Source of the DNA: Buchnera aphidicola (Schlechtendalia peitan)
GTDB taxonomy: Bacteria; Pseudomonadota; Gammaproteobacteria; Enterobacterales; Enterobacteriaceae
Assembly (NCBI GenBank): GCA_039830055.1
Contig: CP140043.1
Coordinates: forward strand, 558,001 to 622,000
Direction of reading: 5' to 3'
Length of the DNA stretch: 64,000 nucleotides
Shown here: in pieces, positions 22,240 through 33,641 of the stretch
Position numbering within the stretch: the first letter of the stretch is position 1
Layout: each line of letters starts with the position of its first letter
Made by a program: the position numbers and the translations under genes
The notes under the pieces: model-generated
What the model was told of the DNA's origin: nothing
Databases searched by the model: none
Seen by the model: only the letters and a program-made list of their open reading frames with translations

Positions 22240-23220
22240 TTATTTAAATTTTTTCATATATTTAAAAAAATAGCTATTATCTGGATTAATTATCAAAATA
22301 TCTTCCCCACTATTAAAGCTATTTTCATAAGCACGTAAACTGCGAATAAAACTATAAAAATCAGGTTCTTGATTAAAAGAACTTGAAAACAATTTAGCAG
22401 CTTCTGCTTCTCCTTCACCTCTTATAATTAATGCTCTACGACGTGCTTCTGATAATACTTTAGTAACTTCGTAATCTGCAGACGCTTTCAATTTTTCTGC
22501 TTCTTCTTGACCTTTTGATCGTTGACTTCGAGCTACAGCTTCACGTTCTGCTCTCATTCTATTATATATTGCATCCGATACTTCAATAGGCAAATTAATT
22601 TGTTTAATTCGCACGTCAATCACTTTGATTCCTAATTCAGTCATACTATTAGTATTAATTAATATCTTGCTATATTTATTATTTTTAGCATCTAATAACA
22701 TATATTCATTTTTTTTAACAGTATTGTCAAATGCATAATCTATACTTCCAGTATTTAGAGAATCTCGAACATCAGTTGTTAACCTTCCTCTAGAATCAGT
22801 CACAATTTCTTTTACATTCAACCTTCCCATTTCTGAACGTAATCGATCACTAAATTTCCGTTTTAATAATATTTCTGCCTGAGAAATGTCACCACCTCCT
22901 GTTGCTAAATAATATCGACTAAAATCACTAATATTCCATTTTATGTAAGAATCAACAATTAAATCTTTCTTTTCCTTTGTAACAAAACGATCGGCTTGAT
23001 TATCCATAGTTTGAATTCTAGAATCTAACATCTTTACCGTATCTATCAAAGGAAACTTCATATATAGACCAGGATCATACACTAAAGGTTGATTTTGATT
23101 ATTTCTCAAAACTTTTCCAAAACGTAATACAATACCTTTTTGTCCTTCCTGAACAATAAATAAACACAAAAATAAAACAATAAACATTGCACTGCACAGT
23201 ATTGTAAAAACTTTATTCAT
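22240..23220 (-). CDS. hflC: Membrane protease regulator HflC
   Basis: SPFH/prohibitin-family protein that forms a membrane complex with HflK around the FtsH protease. There is one N-terminal membrane segment (about residues 5-23) followed by the SPFH domain on the periplasmic side. TMDNQADRFVTKEKKDLIVD, YYLATGGGDISQAE and VRIKQINLPIEVSDAIYNRM are near-identical to E. coli. The 326 residues lack part of a variable insert around residue 185. It starts 3 bp after the hflK stop. Confidence 0.96.
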   Translation of the reverse strand: MNKVFTILCSAMFIVLFLCLFIVQEGQKGIVLRFGKVLRNNQNQPLVYDPGLYMKFPLIDTVKMLDSRIQTMDNQADRFVTKEKKDLIVDSYIKWNISDFSRYYLATGGGDISQAEILLKRKFSDRLRSEMGRLNVKEIVTDSRGRLTTDVRDSLNTGSIDYAFDNTVKKNEYMLLDAKNNKYSKILINTNSMTELGIKVIDVRIKQINLPIEVSDAIYNRMRAEREAVARSQRSKGQEEAEKLKASADYEVTKVLSEARRRALIIRGEGEAEAAKLFSSSFNQEPDFYSFIRSLRAYENSFNSGEDILIINPDNSYFFKYMKKFK

Positions 23221-23223
23221 TTT

Positions 23224-24441
23224 TTATTCTCGCCCTTGTCTAGGAAAATCAACTCTAAAAGAACGTGATTGGTTTTGATGTGTTACGTTTTTATCAAATA
23301 GATTTGGAATCGTATTACTATTATTTTTATTGTTATTAGTAGAACTATTACCTAAAAATATCTTTTCTTTAACAACAGAATTATTAGACTGTTTTAAAGC
23401 AACATCTTTTTTCATAAATAAATCATTTAAATTTAACAATAATGAATTATTGTTCACTAATACTTTTTTAATGTTACTAAATATTTTTTCCATAGACTCA
23501 ATATATAATCTAGTTATAGTAATCCTTTTTGAAACCCTATACACAGGTAATATTTTTAAAAATCTAACTACTTCTCCTCTTGCCTCCGATATTATCTGGG
23601 ATTTATAAGCTCTTGCTTCATCTAAAATGCGTTGTGCTTGGCCATTAGCTTTTGGCAATACTTCATTGGAATAAGCTTCTGCTTCTCTAATATATTGCTC
23701 TCTATTTTCTCTAGCAGCAATTGCATCGTCAAAAGCAGATTTTACTTCTTCAGGAGGACGAGCAGTTTGAAAATTTACATCTAATATTGTTATACCCATA
23801 TTATAAGGTCGTATCGTTTTTTCAATTTCTTTCTGTGTATCACTTCTAACTATAGTCCTACCTTCAGTTAAAACCCTATCCATAGTAGAATGTCCTATAA
23901 CACCACGCAATGCACTATCAGTAGCTTCCCTTAAACTATCATCGGGATTAGTTACTGAAAATAAATATTGAAATGGATTAGAAATTCGATACTGCACATT
24001 CATTTCTACTCGAACAACATTTTCATCAGATGTTAACATAATTCCAGATGTTGCTAATTCTTTAACTGATTTAATGTTAATAGGAATTACTTGATCAATT
24101 AAAATTGGTCTCCAATTTAATCCAGGTTCTACTAAATGACTGAACTTTCCAAAATGTGTAATTACACCGCGTTCAGCTTCTTTAATAGTATAAAATCCAT
24201 TAATTATTAAAATAAATATAGTAGTTAACAAAATTAATACTATAGGATTTTGAGTATATTTAAACGATCTTGAACTTTTATAAAATACTTGTGTTTTTAT
24301 TTTAAATAAACTAAAAATCTTTTTTAGTTCAGTTAAAGAAAATAATCCATTTTTTTTATTTTTACAATTTTCTGAATTTCGATTTTTATTACTCCAAGGA
24401 TCTAGTTCAGGTTCATTATTGCTGGGCTGATTCCAGACCAT
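23224..24441 (-). CDS. hflK: Membrane protease regulator HflK
   Basis: HflC partner. The short cytoplasmic head WNQPSNNEPELDPWSNK is much poorer in glycine than in E. coli. A single membrane segment lies at about residues 69-85, then the SPFH domain (GVITHFGKFSHLVEPGLNWR, SDENVVRVEMNVQYRISNPF) and a low-complexity Asn/Ser tail. The frame opens four codons earlier, but GGAG sits eight bases before the ATG at 24441 and homology begins there, so I use that start (405 residues). hflX and hfq, upstream in E. coli, are absent. Confidence 0.95.
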   Translation of the reverse strand: MVWNQPSNNEPELDPWSNKNRNSENCKNKKNGLFSLTELKKIFSLFKIKTQVFYKSSRSFKYTQNPIVLILLTTIFILIINGFYTIKEAERGVITHFGKFSHLVEPGLNWRPILIDQVIPINIKSVKELATSGIMLTSDENVVRVEMNVQYRISNPFQYLFSVTNPDDSLREATDSALRGVIGHSTMDRVLTEGRTIVRSDTQKEIEKTIRPYNMGITILDVNFQTARPPEEVKSAFDDAIAARENREQYIREAEAYSNEVLPKANGQAQRILDEARAYKSQIISEARGEVVRFLKILPVYRVSKRITITRLYIESMEKIFSNIKKVLVNNNSLLLNLNDLFMKKDVALKQSNNSVVKEKIFLGNSSTNNNKNNSNTIPNLFDKNVTHQNQSRSFRVDFPRQGRE

Positions 24442-24833
24442 GTTTATCTCCATATATCATTTTTATTTTTTAAACTATAAAAAACATTTAAATTGTTTTT
24501 TTAAAATGTTAAATAGTCCTTCGTATACATATCAAAAACTAACATTAAGATACAAACATGAACTACATAACCGTGCCAATAGTTTAACTACATAATCAGA
24601 ATTTATAAAAAACTATATTAAAAAATTTAACATTTAACAAAAATATTTTAAATACACATAATAATTTTTTTTAATTTTATTAACACATTATTTCCAAATA
24701 CACATAACGTTACCTCACAATACAATATTATTTTAATAACAATTTTTACATAATTCTTAGCATTAACTAGTTACTATTCAAAGAATAATATATATATATT
24801 AATATGATAGATAAAAATATAATAATTCTAATA
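24442..24833. other. Spacer between miaA and hflK where hfq and hflX lie in E. coli
   Basis: About 390 bp, A/T-rich. I looked on the minus strand for the Hfq Sm motifs and for HflX GTPase motifs and could not align any fragment. It contains the hflK ribosome binding site and presumably its promoter. Confidence 0.5.
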
Positions 24834-25781
24834 CTATAAAATTCTAAGAAATTGAACAATGTCATTGCTTAAACTATCTAGATTATCATAATTTTTTAAT
24901 TTATTTACATGATTCCAAGTTTTTAACCAAGTTAATTGATTTTTAGCTAACTTTTTAGTAGCACTAATTGATTTAAAAACCATTTCTTCATAACTTATTT
25001 GTTTTGTCAAATAATTCCACATTTGTCTATATCCTACACAACGCATAGCAGGTAAATTTATATTTAAATCTTTTCGATTTAATAAACATTCCACTTCATT
25101 TTGAAAACCTAGAGATAACATTTTTTTAAAACGAGTATTAATATTATTAATTAACCAATTTCGACTTTTTGGCATAATAGCAAATTGAACTATTTTATAT
25201 GGACATTTATACTGTTTTAATTTTGTTAATTCAGTTAACGTTTTTCCAGATATATAAAATATTTCTAAAGCTCTTAAAACTCTTTGAAAATCATTAGGGT
25301 GAATCCTTTTTGAAGATTCAATATCAATCCTTCTTAATTGATTATATAAAAAATCTTTATTATTCTTTTTAGTTATTGAACATAAATACGAACGAATCTC
25401 ATAATTTGAAGGAGGTAACTTAGGTAAACCTTCTAATAATATTTTAAAATAAAACATCGTACCTCCAACTAATAAGGGTATTTTCCCTAAAGAAATAATA
25501 TGTTTTATTGTTTGTAAAACATCTTTATGAAATTCTCCGACTGAATATTGTTCTTTAGGATCTTTAATATCAATTAAATAATATGGATCATGCAATAATT
25601 CTAATTTAGTAGGCTTAGCTGTACCAATATTCATATCTCGATAAATTAATGCTGAATCAACACTAATTAATTCAACAGGTATTAACTTCCTTAACTTTAT
25701 CGCAAGTTTGCTTTTCCCACATGCAGTAGGACCCATTAAAAATATTACTAATGAATCTTGTACACTAATATTATTAATCAT
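24834..25781 (-). CDS. miaA: tRNA dimethylallyltransferase
   Basis: Adds the isopentenyl group to A37 of tRNAs that read U-starting codons. The 315 residues show the P-loop FLMGPTACGKSKLAIKL, SVDSALIYRDMNIGTAKP, LLVGGTMFYFKILLEGLP, and RCVGYRQMWNYL. Its ATG overlaps the last base of the mutL stop (TAATG), so translation is coupled to mutL. That coupling may matter because mutL is frame-broken upstream. Confidence 0.95.
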   Translation of the reverse strand: MINNISVQDSLVIFLMGPTACGKSKLAIKLRKLIPVELISVDSALIYRDMNIGTAKPTKLELLHDPYYLIDIKDPKEQYSVGEFHKDVLQTIKHIISLGKIPLLVGGTMFYFKILLEGLPKLPPSNYEIRSYLCSITKKNNKDFLYNQLRRIDIESSKRIHPNDFQRVLRALEIFYISGKTLTELTKLKQYKCPYKIVQFAIMPKSRNWLINNINTRFKKMLSLGFQNEVECLLNRKDLNINLPAMRCVGYRQMWNYLTKQISYEEMVFKSISATKKLAKNQLTWLKTWNHVNKLKNYDNLDSLSNDIVQFLRIL

Positions 25782-27552
25782 TACTTACCTAACAAACTTA
25801 ATGCTAAACTAATATTAACAACTTGTAAAAGCTCTGGAACGGGATCACTAATTAGTTCGAAGCAATATTGTTTAAATTCTGAAAATAATGCTATGATTTG
25901 TAAATCATTCCAATGTAAAATATTAATTTTAAAATTATTAAAAATGTTTTTAATTAACTCAGATAATTTTATTTCTTTTTTTTTAGTTAAACAACATAAT
26001 ATAATTACGATTATATCGTTTAAACTTTCATTAATAAATATTGAAGGAATAGAACGTATTTGTATAGAATTTAAAAATAAAAAATAATTTAAACCAATAT
26101 GTGACAATAATTTTTTATATACGTATAAAACTTTCAATTGATGTTGATTAACAATAACACAATATGGAACATCAAAATACTCTAATTGAATTCCTCGACC
26201 TCGAATACCTAACTTTAATTTAGACTTATAAACTAATCGCTTTGCCATAGATAAAGAAAGCAAAAATAACTGTTCATTTTTTTCAATTAACAAATAATTT
26301 TTATTTACTAGTGTTAATAAATTTCCAAATATAGTAGGACATTTTTTAAAAAAAGAACTTTTGTAAGAAGAAAGATTTTTACAATTTTTTTGAACAGAAT
26401 GCATTATATTAGATTGTTCATCTAAAATATTTATAGATTTCTGTAAACATGTGTTGTTTAAACATTTTTTTTTAGAAAACGTATTGGTACCAGAACTAAT
26501 TTTATTTTTTATAACCCATTCTGATGTCTCAATTAAATTACAAAAATTGTATACTCGTTTCTTCATAAAAAACAAAATAGACTGATACAAAAAACCGTGA
26601 ACTATACGAACGTTTAAAATATTCACTTGTTTTTTTTCAGGATGTACATTAATATCTAACTCATTTGGACAAATAAAAAAATGTAAAATATAAGAAATTT
26701 TATTAACATCTATATGTATTTCTTGTATTGCTTGAACAATAGAATGACGCACAACATTATTATTAATAATTCTCTTATTAATGTAAAAATATTGAACTTT
26801 CTTTGATAAAAACTTACTAGTAGTATGAATATATATCCATCCATAAATACTCATGTTGTTATATTCATTCTTAATAAATATTGCATTTTGTGTAAATGGA
26901 TATCCACAAATAGCATCAACTCTATTTTGTTCTTTAAATCCACTTTCAGACATATGATAATATCGAATTAATTTTTCATTATGCTTTAGACACACACTAG
27001 TTTCACTACTAGAAAGAGACAAACGACGAACTATTTCATCAATTTTCATAAACTCAGAATATTCAGATTTTATATATTTTCGACGAGCAGGCTTATTAAA
27101 AAATAAATCTAAAATTGTTAATGTAGTTCCTGGAAGATGAGCTATTGGTGTTATTTTTTTTTTAGATTGTTTCCAGAAGTACAAATACTCCATCCATCAG
27201 TTTTCAAATAATAACAAGAAGACAATGTTAAATGAGAAATTGAACTAATACTAGCTAATGCTTCACCACGAAATCCTAAAGTAGTAATAACTTCTAAATC
27301 TTGAATCGAATGAATTTTACTAGTTGAATGGCGTTCTAATGATATTATTAAATCTTCTTTACACATTCCACAACCATTGTCTCTAATATTAATTAAATTT
27401 AATCCGCCATTCATAATATCAATATCAATACGCGTAGCACCGGAATCTATGCTATTTTCCATTAATTCTTTTACAACAGATGCTGGATTATGAATAACTT
27501 CTCCTGCAGCAATACAATCCGATACTGTCTTTGGTAATATTCGAATAAACAT
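25781..27552 (-). CDS. mutL: DNA mismatch repair protein MutL, frame broken at an A10 tract
   Basis: ATPase that links mismatch recognition to strand cleavage. The first frame (from 27552) gives the GHKL ATPase start: IAAGEVIHNPASVVKELMEN (Glu32, Asn33), IRDNGCGM (58-63), TLGFRGEALASISS. It ends at a stop directly after ten A residues (27154-27163 on the plus strand). One extra A would read SGNNLKKKITPIAHLPGTTL and join the second frame without loss, giving the E. coli-like order through LDLFFNKPARRKY, the linker and the C-terminal dimerisation domain (about 590 residues). Intact homology on both sides suggests rescue by RNA polymerase slippage, as reported for Buchnera poly(A) tracts, but a recent pseudogene is possible. 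Confidence 0.88.
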
Positions 27553-27739
27553 AAAATAAGTTCTCTAAACAATTAAACATCATCTTTTATAATATAATTA
27601 ATATATTGCAATTTAAACTTACATTAAAAAATAATTATTAATTTAAACATATTTATTATATATCTGTTTGTTACATTATAAGATGATTTTAAACAAAAAT
27701 TTAATAATTCAAATATAAAGTCTCAATATTGATAAAATT

Positions 27740-28915
27740 TTATGAATTTTTTTTAACATATAATTTTTTTTTAAAAGCGTAAAAATATTTATTAATTAAT
27801 GTAATAATAGATGATTCTAAATTTAATTCACTAATATTTAATAAAACATAATTCACTCCTTTTTTCTTAATTAAATACTGTAACTGTACGGCTTCACTAT
27901 CATGAACATTATTATAATGCAATGCAGCTGCAATACCTTTTACTAAGTTAACATTTGGATATTGATATTCTAAAGTTCCCAAAAGAGGCTGTACTAAACG
28001 ATCATTTTTATGTAATTTCCTAATAGGATTTCGACCGACTCTTAAAAGATCATCTATTACAAAAATATTTTCAAATCTAGATATAATTGACTTAATGTAA
28101 AGATCATGTTCATATCTATCAAAATTATATCGTGATATTAGTACATTTCCACTTTCACGCATTGCTCCATATACAATATCACGTACATTCTTATTCAAAA
28201 TAGCGTTATATACATTAGTATATCCATGTAATAAACCTACATATGCAGTCACCGCATGACCAGTATTTAATGTAAATAATTTCCTTTCACTGTAAGCATT
28301 TAAATTATGACTCAATTGCATTCCAATAATCTTAGGGATATCCCCTTTAAATTGGCTAGCATCACATATTAATTCTTTAAAATGCTCTACTCTTACAAAA
28401 AGTATATTATTTTTTTTTGTATTATTACATGCAATAATTCTATCTACTACTGTATCTACAAATCCAATGTTATTTTCTAAATACTCACAATATCTTGTAG
28501 ATAACAAATTCGTAATATTTTTCTTTAACCTAGAACTACAGCGGAAATGATTTTCACAAGCCATTATATTAACAAAATTGTTATTTTTACTTGTTATTTT
28601 ATATTCTATTCCTTTAGCAATTAAAATTGATAAAGAATCAATAGCATTTACTCCTACCGACGTTGTAATTATATCTGATTCTGCTATTACAGATATAATT
28701 CTAGGATCTTGAATATGTATAGCTTCTATTTCTTTAATTTTTTCATAATAAGAGCTATGTCCTACTATCTCAATATCATACTCATGATATAAATTAATAG
28801 CATTAACAATTTTTTCGTCAATATCAGAAAAAATCACATGAAATCCTGAACGTACCAATGTTTCTCCAATAAATCCACGACCTATATTTCCTGCACCAAA
28901 ATGCAACGCTTTCAT
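27740..28915 (-). CDS. mtlD: Mannitol-1-phosphate 5-dehydrogenase
   Basis: NAD-dependent oxidation of mannitol-1-phosphate to fructose-6-phosphate. The Rossmann start KALHFGAGNIGRGFIGETL, the catalytic-domain block RKLFTLNTGHAVTAYVGLLH with the conserved Lys, and DRLVQPLLGTLEYQYPN are diagnostic. The frame can begin at a GTG four codons upstream, but GGAAG precedes the ATG at 28915 and that residue matches E. coli M1, giving 391 residues. It follows mtlA on the same strand. Confidence 0.95.
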   Translation of the reverse strand: MKALHFGAGNIGRGFIGETLVRSGFHVIFSDIDEKIVNAINLYHEYDIEIVGHSSYYEKIKEIEAIHIQDPRIISVIAESDIITTSVGVNAIDSLSILIAKGIEYKITSKNNNFVNIMACENHFRCSSRLKKNITNLLSTRYCEYLENNIGFVDTVVDRIIACNNTKKNNILFVRVEHFKELICDASQFKGDIPKIIGMQLSHNLNAYSERKLFTLNTGHAVTAYVGLLHGYTNVYNAILNKNVRDIVYGAMRESGNVLISRYNFDRYEHDLYIKSIISRFENIFVIDDLLRVGRNPIRKLHKNDRLVQPLLGTLEYQYPNVNLVKGIAAALHYNNVHDSEAVQLQYLIKKKGVNYVLLNISELNLESSIITLINKYFYAFKKKLYVKKNS

Positions 28916-29024
28916 TTGTACTTCCACATATAAAATATATAAAAATATAATTTAATTTTACAAGAAATATCATAATATATACATAAAAAAACTTTTAATT
29001 AAATTTTAAACTATTATCTGTTTA

Positions 29025-30938
29025 TTATTTTTTTGATAATAATTTTAATACATCATATACGTTATTAGTATTAGATAATATTTTAATAACTTCATGATCA
29101 TCTAAAATTCTTGTAATGTTACTTACTACCATAACATGTTCATTATTACGCGCAGCAATACCAATTACTAAAAATGCAATATCTTCTGGATGATCCCCAA
29201 AATGTACACCTTTTGGAAATTGACAAAAAATAGCTCCAGTTTTTAAGATAGAATCTTTCGCCTCTATAGTACCATGCGGTAAAGCTATTGACTCTCCTAA
29301 CCATGTAGACATGATTTTTTCTCTTTCTAACATCGCTTTAATATATTCTTGTTTTACATAACCTTGATTGACTAATTGCGTACCTATAAATGTGATAGCT
29401 TCTTCTTTATTTTTTGCTGTTTGATTTAAAAATATGTTATTTATAGTAAAATTAAATAAATTATTAATATGTTTAACGTCTTTTCCTGTATCAATAAAAT
29501 TATTATGCATAATATTACTATTACATACATTTTTTAACATTAAATATTTTCCTAACTTTTTATAAAAGTTATTATCTAAAAAATTATTTAATGATAAATG
29601 TTGAAATTTAGGATGTTGAACTCTTGCTCTTGCAGTAAGATTTTTATGAGTAATAATTAAATCAGAATCTAGAGGAATAGAATCAATAGCAGAATTTAAA
29701 ACTATAACGTTAACATTAAATCTACTTAATGTCTTTTTTAACATTCCTGCTCCTATTGCACTAGAACCCATACCCGCATCACATGCAACAACTATCTTTT
29801 CTATTTTTTTTGTAAAACTAAAAGAATTATTATGAGCATTTTCTGTAAAATTATTTAATTCTAAATTTTCTACTGGGTATGCATTTGATATATTTACTTT
29901 AGCATTTCCGTGATTTTTATTAAAAATTTTTAATAACGCAAATGAAATTAAAAAAGAGACTAAAAAAGACATTACTACTGCAGATATATTTACAATATAT
30001 AATCCTTTTGGAGTCATAGCTAAAATTGATATAATAGAACCTGGAGAAGCAGTAGACATCAAACCACCATTAAATAGTGTTAATATAAAGATATTAGTCA
30101 TTCCACCAAAAATTAAAGATATAATTAACTTAGGATTTAGTAAAACATATGAAAAATATACTTCATGTATTCCACCAAAAAATTGAATAATAGCAGCATT
30201 TCTTAAAGAAAATTTAACATCTTTGTTTATGTATTCTAAAAAAAATAATGCCATGAGTACTCCAAGTCCAGGGCCTGGATTTGATTCAATGAAGAAAAAA
30301 ATAGATCTATTAAACTTATCAACTTCTTGCACACCTAGAGAAGAAAAAATACCATGGTTAATAGCATTATTTAAAAATAATATTTTTGCAGGTTCAACAA
30401 AAATTGAAATCAGAGGTAAAAAATTATTTTGAATAATTACATGTATACTATATGCTAAAATATTAGAAAATTGTTCAATAGCTGGACCTATAATAAAAAA
30501 AGACACTATTGATAACAATATTCCAACAATACCTGCTGAAAAATTATTTACTAACATTTCAAAACTACTCATAACTTTATTCTTAACAATTTTATCACAC
30601 CAATAAATAATCCATCCTCCTAACGGACCAATTATCATAGCTGCTAACAACATTGGAAAAGTAGTACCAACTATAGCTCCCATTACAGCTATGCTTCCAA
30701 CGATTGCTCCCCTCTTTCCATGCATTAACCGACCACCGGTACTAGCAATTAAAATTGGAAAAAGATAAATTGTCATTGGATTTATTATTGTTTCTAAATT
30801 CTTATTTGGAATCCATCCAGAGTGAAAAAATAATCCACTGATTAATCCCCATGCAATAAAAGCACTAATATTTGGCATAATCATTTTACTTAAAAATCGA
30901 CCAATATTTTGAACTTTAACTTTTATTAACATTGACAT
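29025..30938 (-). CDS. mtlA: Mannitol-specific PTS enzyme IICBA
   Basis: Inner-membrane permease that imports and phosphorylates mannitol using HPr/Enzyme I. The 637 residues equal the E. coli length. The IIC domain with several membrane segments and GGIHE (255-259) occupies about 1-340; the IIB domain has phospho-Cys386 in VACDAGMGSSA; the IIA domain has phospho-His555 in IALPHGTIEA. All three phosphotransfer sites are intact. With mtlD and pgi it links mannitol to glycolysis. Confidence 0.97.
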   Translation of the reverse strand: MSMLIKVKVQNIGRFLSKMIMPNISAFIAWGLISGLFFHSGWIPNKNLETIINPMTIYLFPILIASTGGRLMHGKRGAIVGSIAVMGAIVGTTFPMLLAAMIIGPLGGWIIYWCDKIVKNKVMSSFEMLVNNFSAGIVGILLSIVSFFIIGPAIEQFSNILAYSIHVIIQNNFLPLISIFVEPAKILFLNNAINHGIFSSLGVQEVDKFNRSIFFFIESNPGPGLGVLMALFFLEYINKDVKFSLRNAAIIQFFGGIHEVYFSYVLLNPKLIISLIFGGMTNIFILTLFNGGLMSTASPGSIISILAMTPKGLYIVNISAVVMSFLVSFLISFALLKIFNKNHGNAKVNISNAYPVENLELNNFTENAHNNSFSFTKKIEKIVVACDAGMGSSAIGAGMLKKTLSRFNVNVIVLNSAIDSIPLDSDLIITHKNLTARARVQHPKFQHLSLNNFLDNNFYKKLGKYLMLKNVCNSNIMHNNFIDTGKDVKHINNLFNFTINNIFLNQTAKNKEEAITFIGTQLVNQGYVKQEYIKAMLEREKIMSTWLGESIALPHGTIEAKDSILKTGAIFCQFPKGVHFGDHPEDIAFLVIGIAARNNEHVMVVSNITRILDDHEVIKILSNTNNVYDVLKLLSKK

Positions 30939-31270
30939 GCTTTTTCCTTACTTCGTTAATTCAATTTGCAAAAACAACTATTTGTATACATAAATTATGT
31001 TATTAAATATCAAATATACAAAAATTGATTACGCGACGTAATATTTAAAACTAAATATCAATTTTGTATTTGAAAAAAATAATGTCTTCTTTTAATACTC
31101 AATCATTTTAATATATGAAATTTCTAGAACATTCCAAAATTTTTTTAAAAATTACAATAAAACAAATATATAGAAAAAATTTTGCTTATTTGAAATAAAT
31201 GCTATTTCTTAAATTAAAATTACCTAATAATCATCAATAGTTTCTAACATAAAAAATATATTAATATTAA
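30939..31270. other. Spacer between pgi and mtlA
   Basis: 332 bp. Apart from the GC-containing palindrome at 31028-31042 inside an imperfect inverted repeat (listed separately), it is featureless A/T sequence. It should hold the mtlA promoter and the pgi terminator. Confidence 0.5.
31011..31062. repeat. Imperfect inverted repeat with GC core upstream of mtlA
   Basis: The outer arms CAAATATACAAAAATTGAT and ATCAATTTTGTATTTG are complementary apart from small bulges. The centre holds the palindrome ATTACG-CGA-CGTAAT at 31028-31042, unusually GC-rich for this genome. It lies about 75-125 bp before the mtlA start and about 210 bp after the pgi stop on the same strand. It could be an mtlA operator or leader hairpin, or a pgi transcript end. 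Confidence 0.4.
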
Positions 31271-32920
31271 TTAACGCAAAGATTTATAAAAATTAATTAA
31301 ACCATTAGTAGACGAATCATATTTTGTTTCTTTTTTATTGTTATTCAAACTTTCTAAAATATTTTTGGCAAGATTTTTACCTAATTCGACACCCCATTGA
31401 TCAAATGTAAAAACATTAAATATTACACCTTGTGTAAATACTTTATGTTCATACAAAGCAATTAATGAACCTAAATTATAAGGATTAATTTTACTTAACA
31501 AAATGGAATTGCTAGGCTTATTACCGTCAAACATTTTATAAGGAAATATATTAAATTTATTCTCTGACTTATTCAAAATTTTACATAATTTTCGTTGTTC
31601 AAAACATTCAAATTTTCCAAATGCTAGAGCTTGAGTTTGTGAAAAGAAATTTGAAAGTAATTGAATATGATGATTAATTAAATTATGATCATTTGGAAAT
31701 ATAGAAGCAATAAAATCGCATGGAATTAATTTAGTGCCTTGATGTAATAATTGATAAAATGCATGTTGACCATTAGTACCTGATTCTCCCCAAATAATTG
31801 GGCCAGTTTGCCAACAAACACGATGGCCATTTCTATCAATATTTTTGCCATTAGACTCCATATTAGTTTGTTGAAGAAAAGCAGGAAGATGGCATAAATT
31901 TTGATCATATGGCAATATTGCTTCTGTTTCTGATAAAAAAAAATTATTATACCAAATACCAATTAATGCTAATAAAATGGGTATATTTTTATCTAATTCT
32001 GTATGAAAATAATGCTGATCCATAGCATGTGCACCATTTAATAATGCAATAAAATTATCAAATCCAATAGAAAGAGATATAGATAACCCCACAGAAGACC
32101 ATAAAGAATAACGACCACCTACCCAATCCCAAAAAATAAATATATTATCTATATTAATACCAAAATTAATAACATTTTCAACATTTTCAGATATTGCAAT
32201 GAAATGCTTATTTAAAAAATTATCGGTAACAAAATGCTTCATCATCCATGTTTTAGCAGTATTAGCATTAGTAATTGTTTCTAACGTTGTAAACGTTTTA
32301 GAAACAATTAAAAATAAAGTCGTTTCTGGATCAATTTTTTTAAATACATTAGAAATGTGCGAACCATCTATATTAGAAACAAAATGTATGTTTAAATGAT
32401 TTCTAAAAGCATTTAAAGCTTGAACTATCATAGAAGGACCTAAATCTGATCCTCCAATTCCAATATTTACAATATCAGTAATTGCTTTTCCTGTATATCC
32501 TTTCCATGTTCCACTAATAACTGAATCTGAAAAAAATTTTATTTTTTCAAGCATCTTGTTTATATCAATCATAACATCTTTATTATTATACATAATAGGA
32601 GTATTACTCCTATTTCTTAAAGCAATATGTAATACTGCACGATTTTCAGTACGATTAATTATTTCCCCACTAAACATAGACTTAATAGCACTAGTTAAAT
32701 CTACTTCTTTAGCTAACATCAATAGTTTTTCAACTGTATCGCTTACAATTCTATTTTTAGAAAAATCTACTAATATTTGATTATTAAAATTTATTGAAAA
32801 TTTACAAAATCTGTTCTTATCTTGCAAAAATAGATCTCGCATATGAACATCTTTTATTTCATAAAAATGTTTTTTTAAATTCTTCCATGCGTTAGTATCA
32901 ATAGGATTAATATTTTTCAT
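31271..32920 (-). CDS. pgi: Glucose-6-phosphate isomerase
   Basis: Interconverts glucose-6-phosphate and fructose-6-phosphate. The strongest blocks are [78 protein letters not shown] and [10 protein letters not shown]. The frame extends four codons upstream, but [12 protein letters not shown] aligns with E. coli M1 and gives exactly 549 residues, the E. coli length, so I start at 32920. Confidence 0.96.
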   Translation of the reverse strand: MKNINPIDTNAWKNLKKHFYEIKDVHMRDLFLQDKNRFCKFSINFNNQILVDFSKNRIVSDTVEKLLMLAKEVDLTSAIKSMFSGEIINRTENRAVLHIALRNRSNTPIMYNNKDVMIDINKMLEKIKFFSDSVISGTWKGYTGKAITDIVNIGIGGSDLGPSMIVQALNAFRNHLNIHFVSNIDGSHISNVFKKIDPETTLFLIVSKTFTTLETITNANTAKTWMMKHFVTDNFLNKHFIAISENVENVINFGINIDNIFIFWDWVGGRYSLWSSVGLSISLSIGFDNFIALLNGAHAMDQHYFHTELDKNIPILLALIGIWYNNFFLSETEAILPYDQNLCHLPAFLQQTNMESNGKNIDRNGHRVCWQTGPIIWGESGTNGQHAFYQLLHQGTKLIPCDFIASIFPNDHNLINHHIQLLSNFFSQTQALAFGKFECFEQRKLCKILNKSENKFNIFPYKMFDGNKPSNSILLSKINPYNLGSLIALYEHKVFTQGVIFNVFTFDQWGVELGKNLAKNILESLNNNKKETKYDSSTNGLINFYKSLR

Positions 32921-33641
32921 AAGAATTCTCATTAATTTAAAATTTCTCAGATATTATTACTGCGTATAATACGTTACATTGAAATATGTTAATAAAAAAA
33001 ATAAATATATAAAATATTTCTAAATATACTATTTAAAATAGTGTTAAATTTTAAAATAATTTTTCATCATTCTACTATTGATAGGGTTCTTACGGTACTT
33101 ACATAGACCAAACTAATTTATTCTAAATTAGAATATATTAATAGTCTTATATTAGTTAAATATACAAGCTTAACATTTACCTATTACTATAATCACATTA
33201 ATAAATATTTCCACTATAACAAAACAAAACTCGATTTAAATTTAAATATGTTATACATGTAAAAACTACTTAAATAAATGAATATAAAAACTAATATAAA
33301 GAGTACACTAATAAAATAGTACATCAACCTATTACATTAATATTAATAAAATAACAATGTATTTATATATATAAAATTGGAATATTTGTGCATTTTTATT
33401 TAATATTAACAAGTTTTAATAATACAAATATTGTGATAATTAACATCACAAGATCATATAAAAACGTTAATGCTCTTAAACGCATATTACAAATTGAACT
33501 ATTTTAAAATATATACTTATGTTTTATATAGAACACAATAATAAATTCAAAAAAATTCTAAATATATAAATTTACAATTATTGTACTTCTTAACTCATTT
33601 AAAAAACTATACAACAATTACTCAAAATAATATGAAAATCA
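32921..33641. other. Gene-free spacer, pgi / orn divergent region
   Basis: About 720 bp of A/T-rich sequence between divergent genes. rsgA and psd neighbour orn in E. coli, but I could align no piece of either. A slightly GC-richer patch at 33080-33110 has no recognised meaning. Confidence 0.5.

Noticed and set aside
24454..24833. hfq or hflX remnant between miaA and hflK
   Set aside because: Expected from E. coli synteny, but no segment could be aligned in any frame.
25758..26087. 109-codon plus-strand open frame
   Set aside because: It lies antisense inside the C-terminal part of mutL, which has clear homology; no independent signals.
31726..31962. 78-codon frame within pgi on the same strand
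   Set aside because: It overlaps the conserved core of pgi in another frame and has no ribosome binding site or homology.
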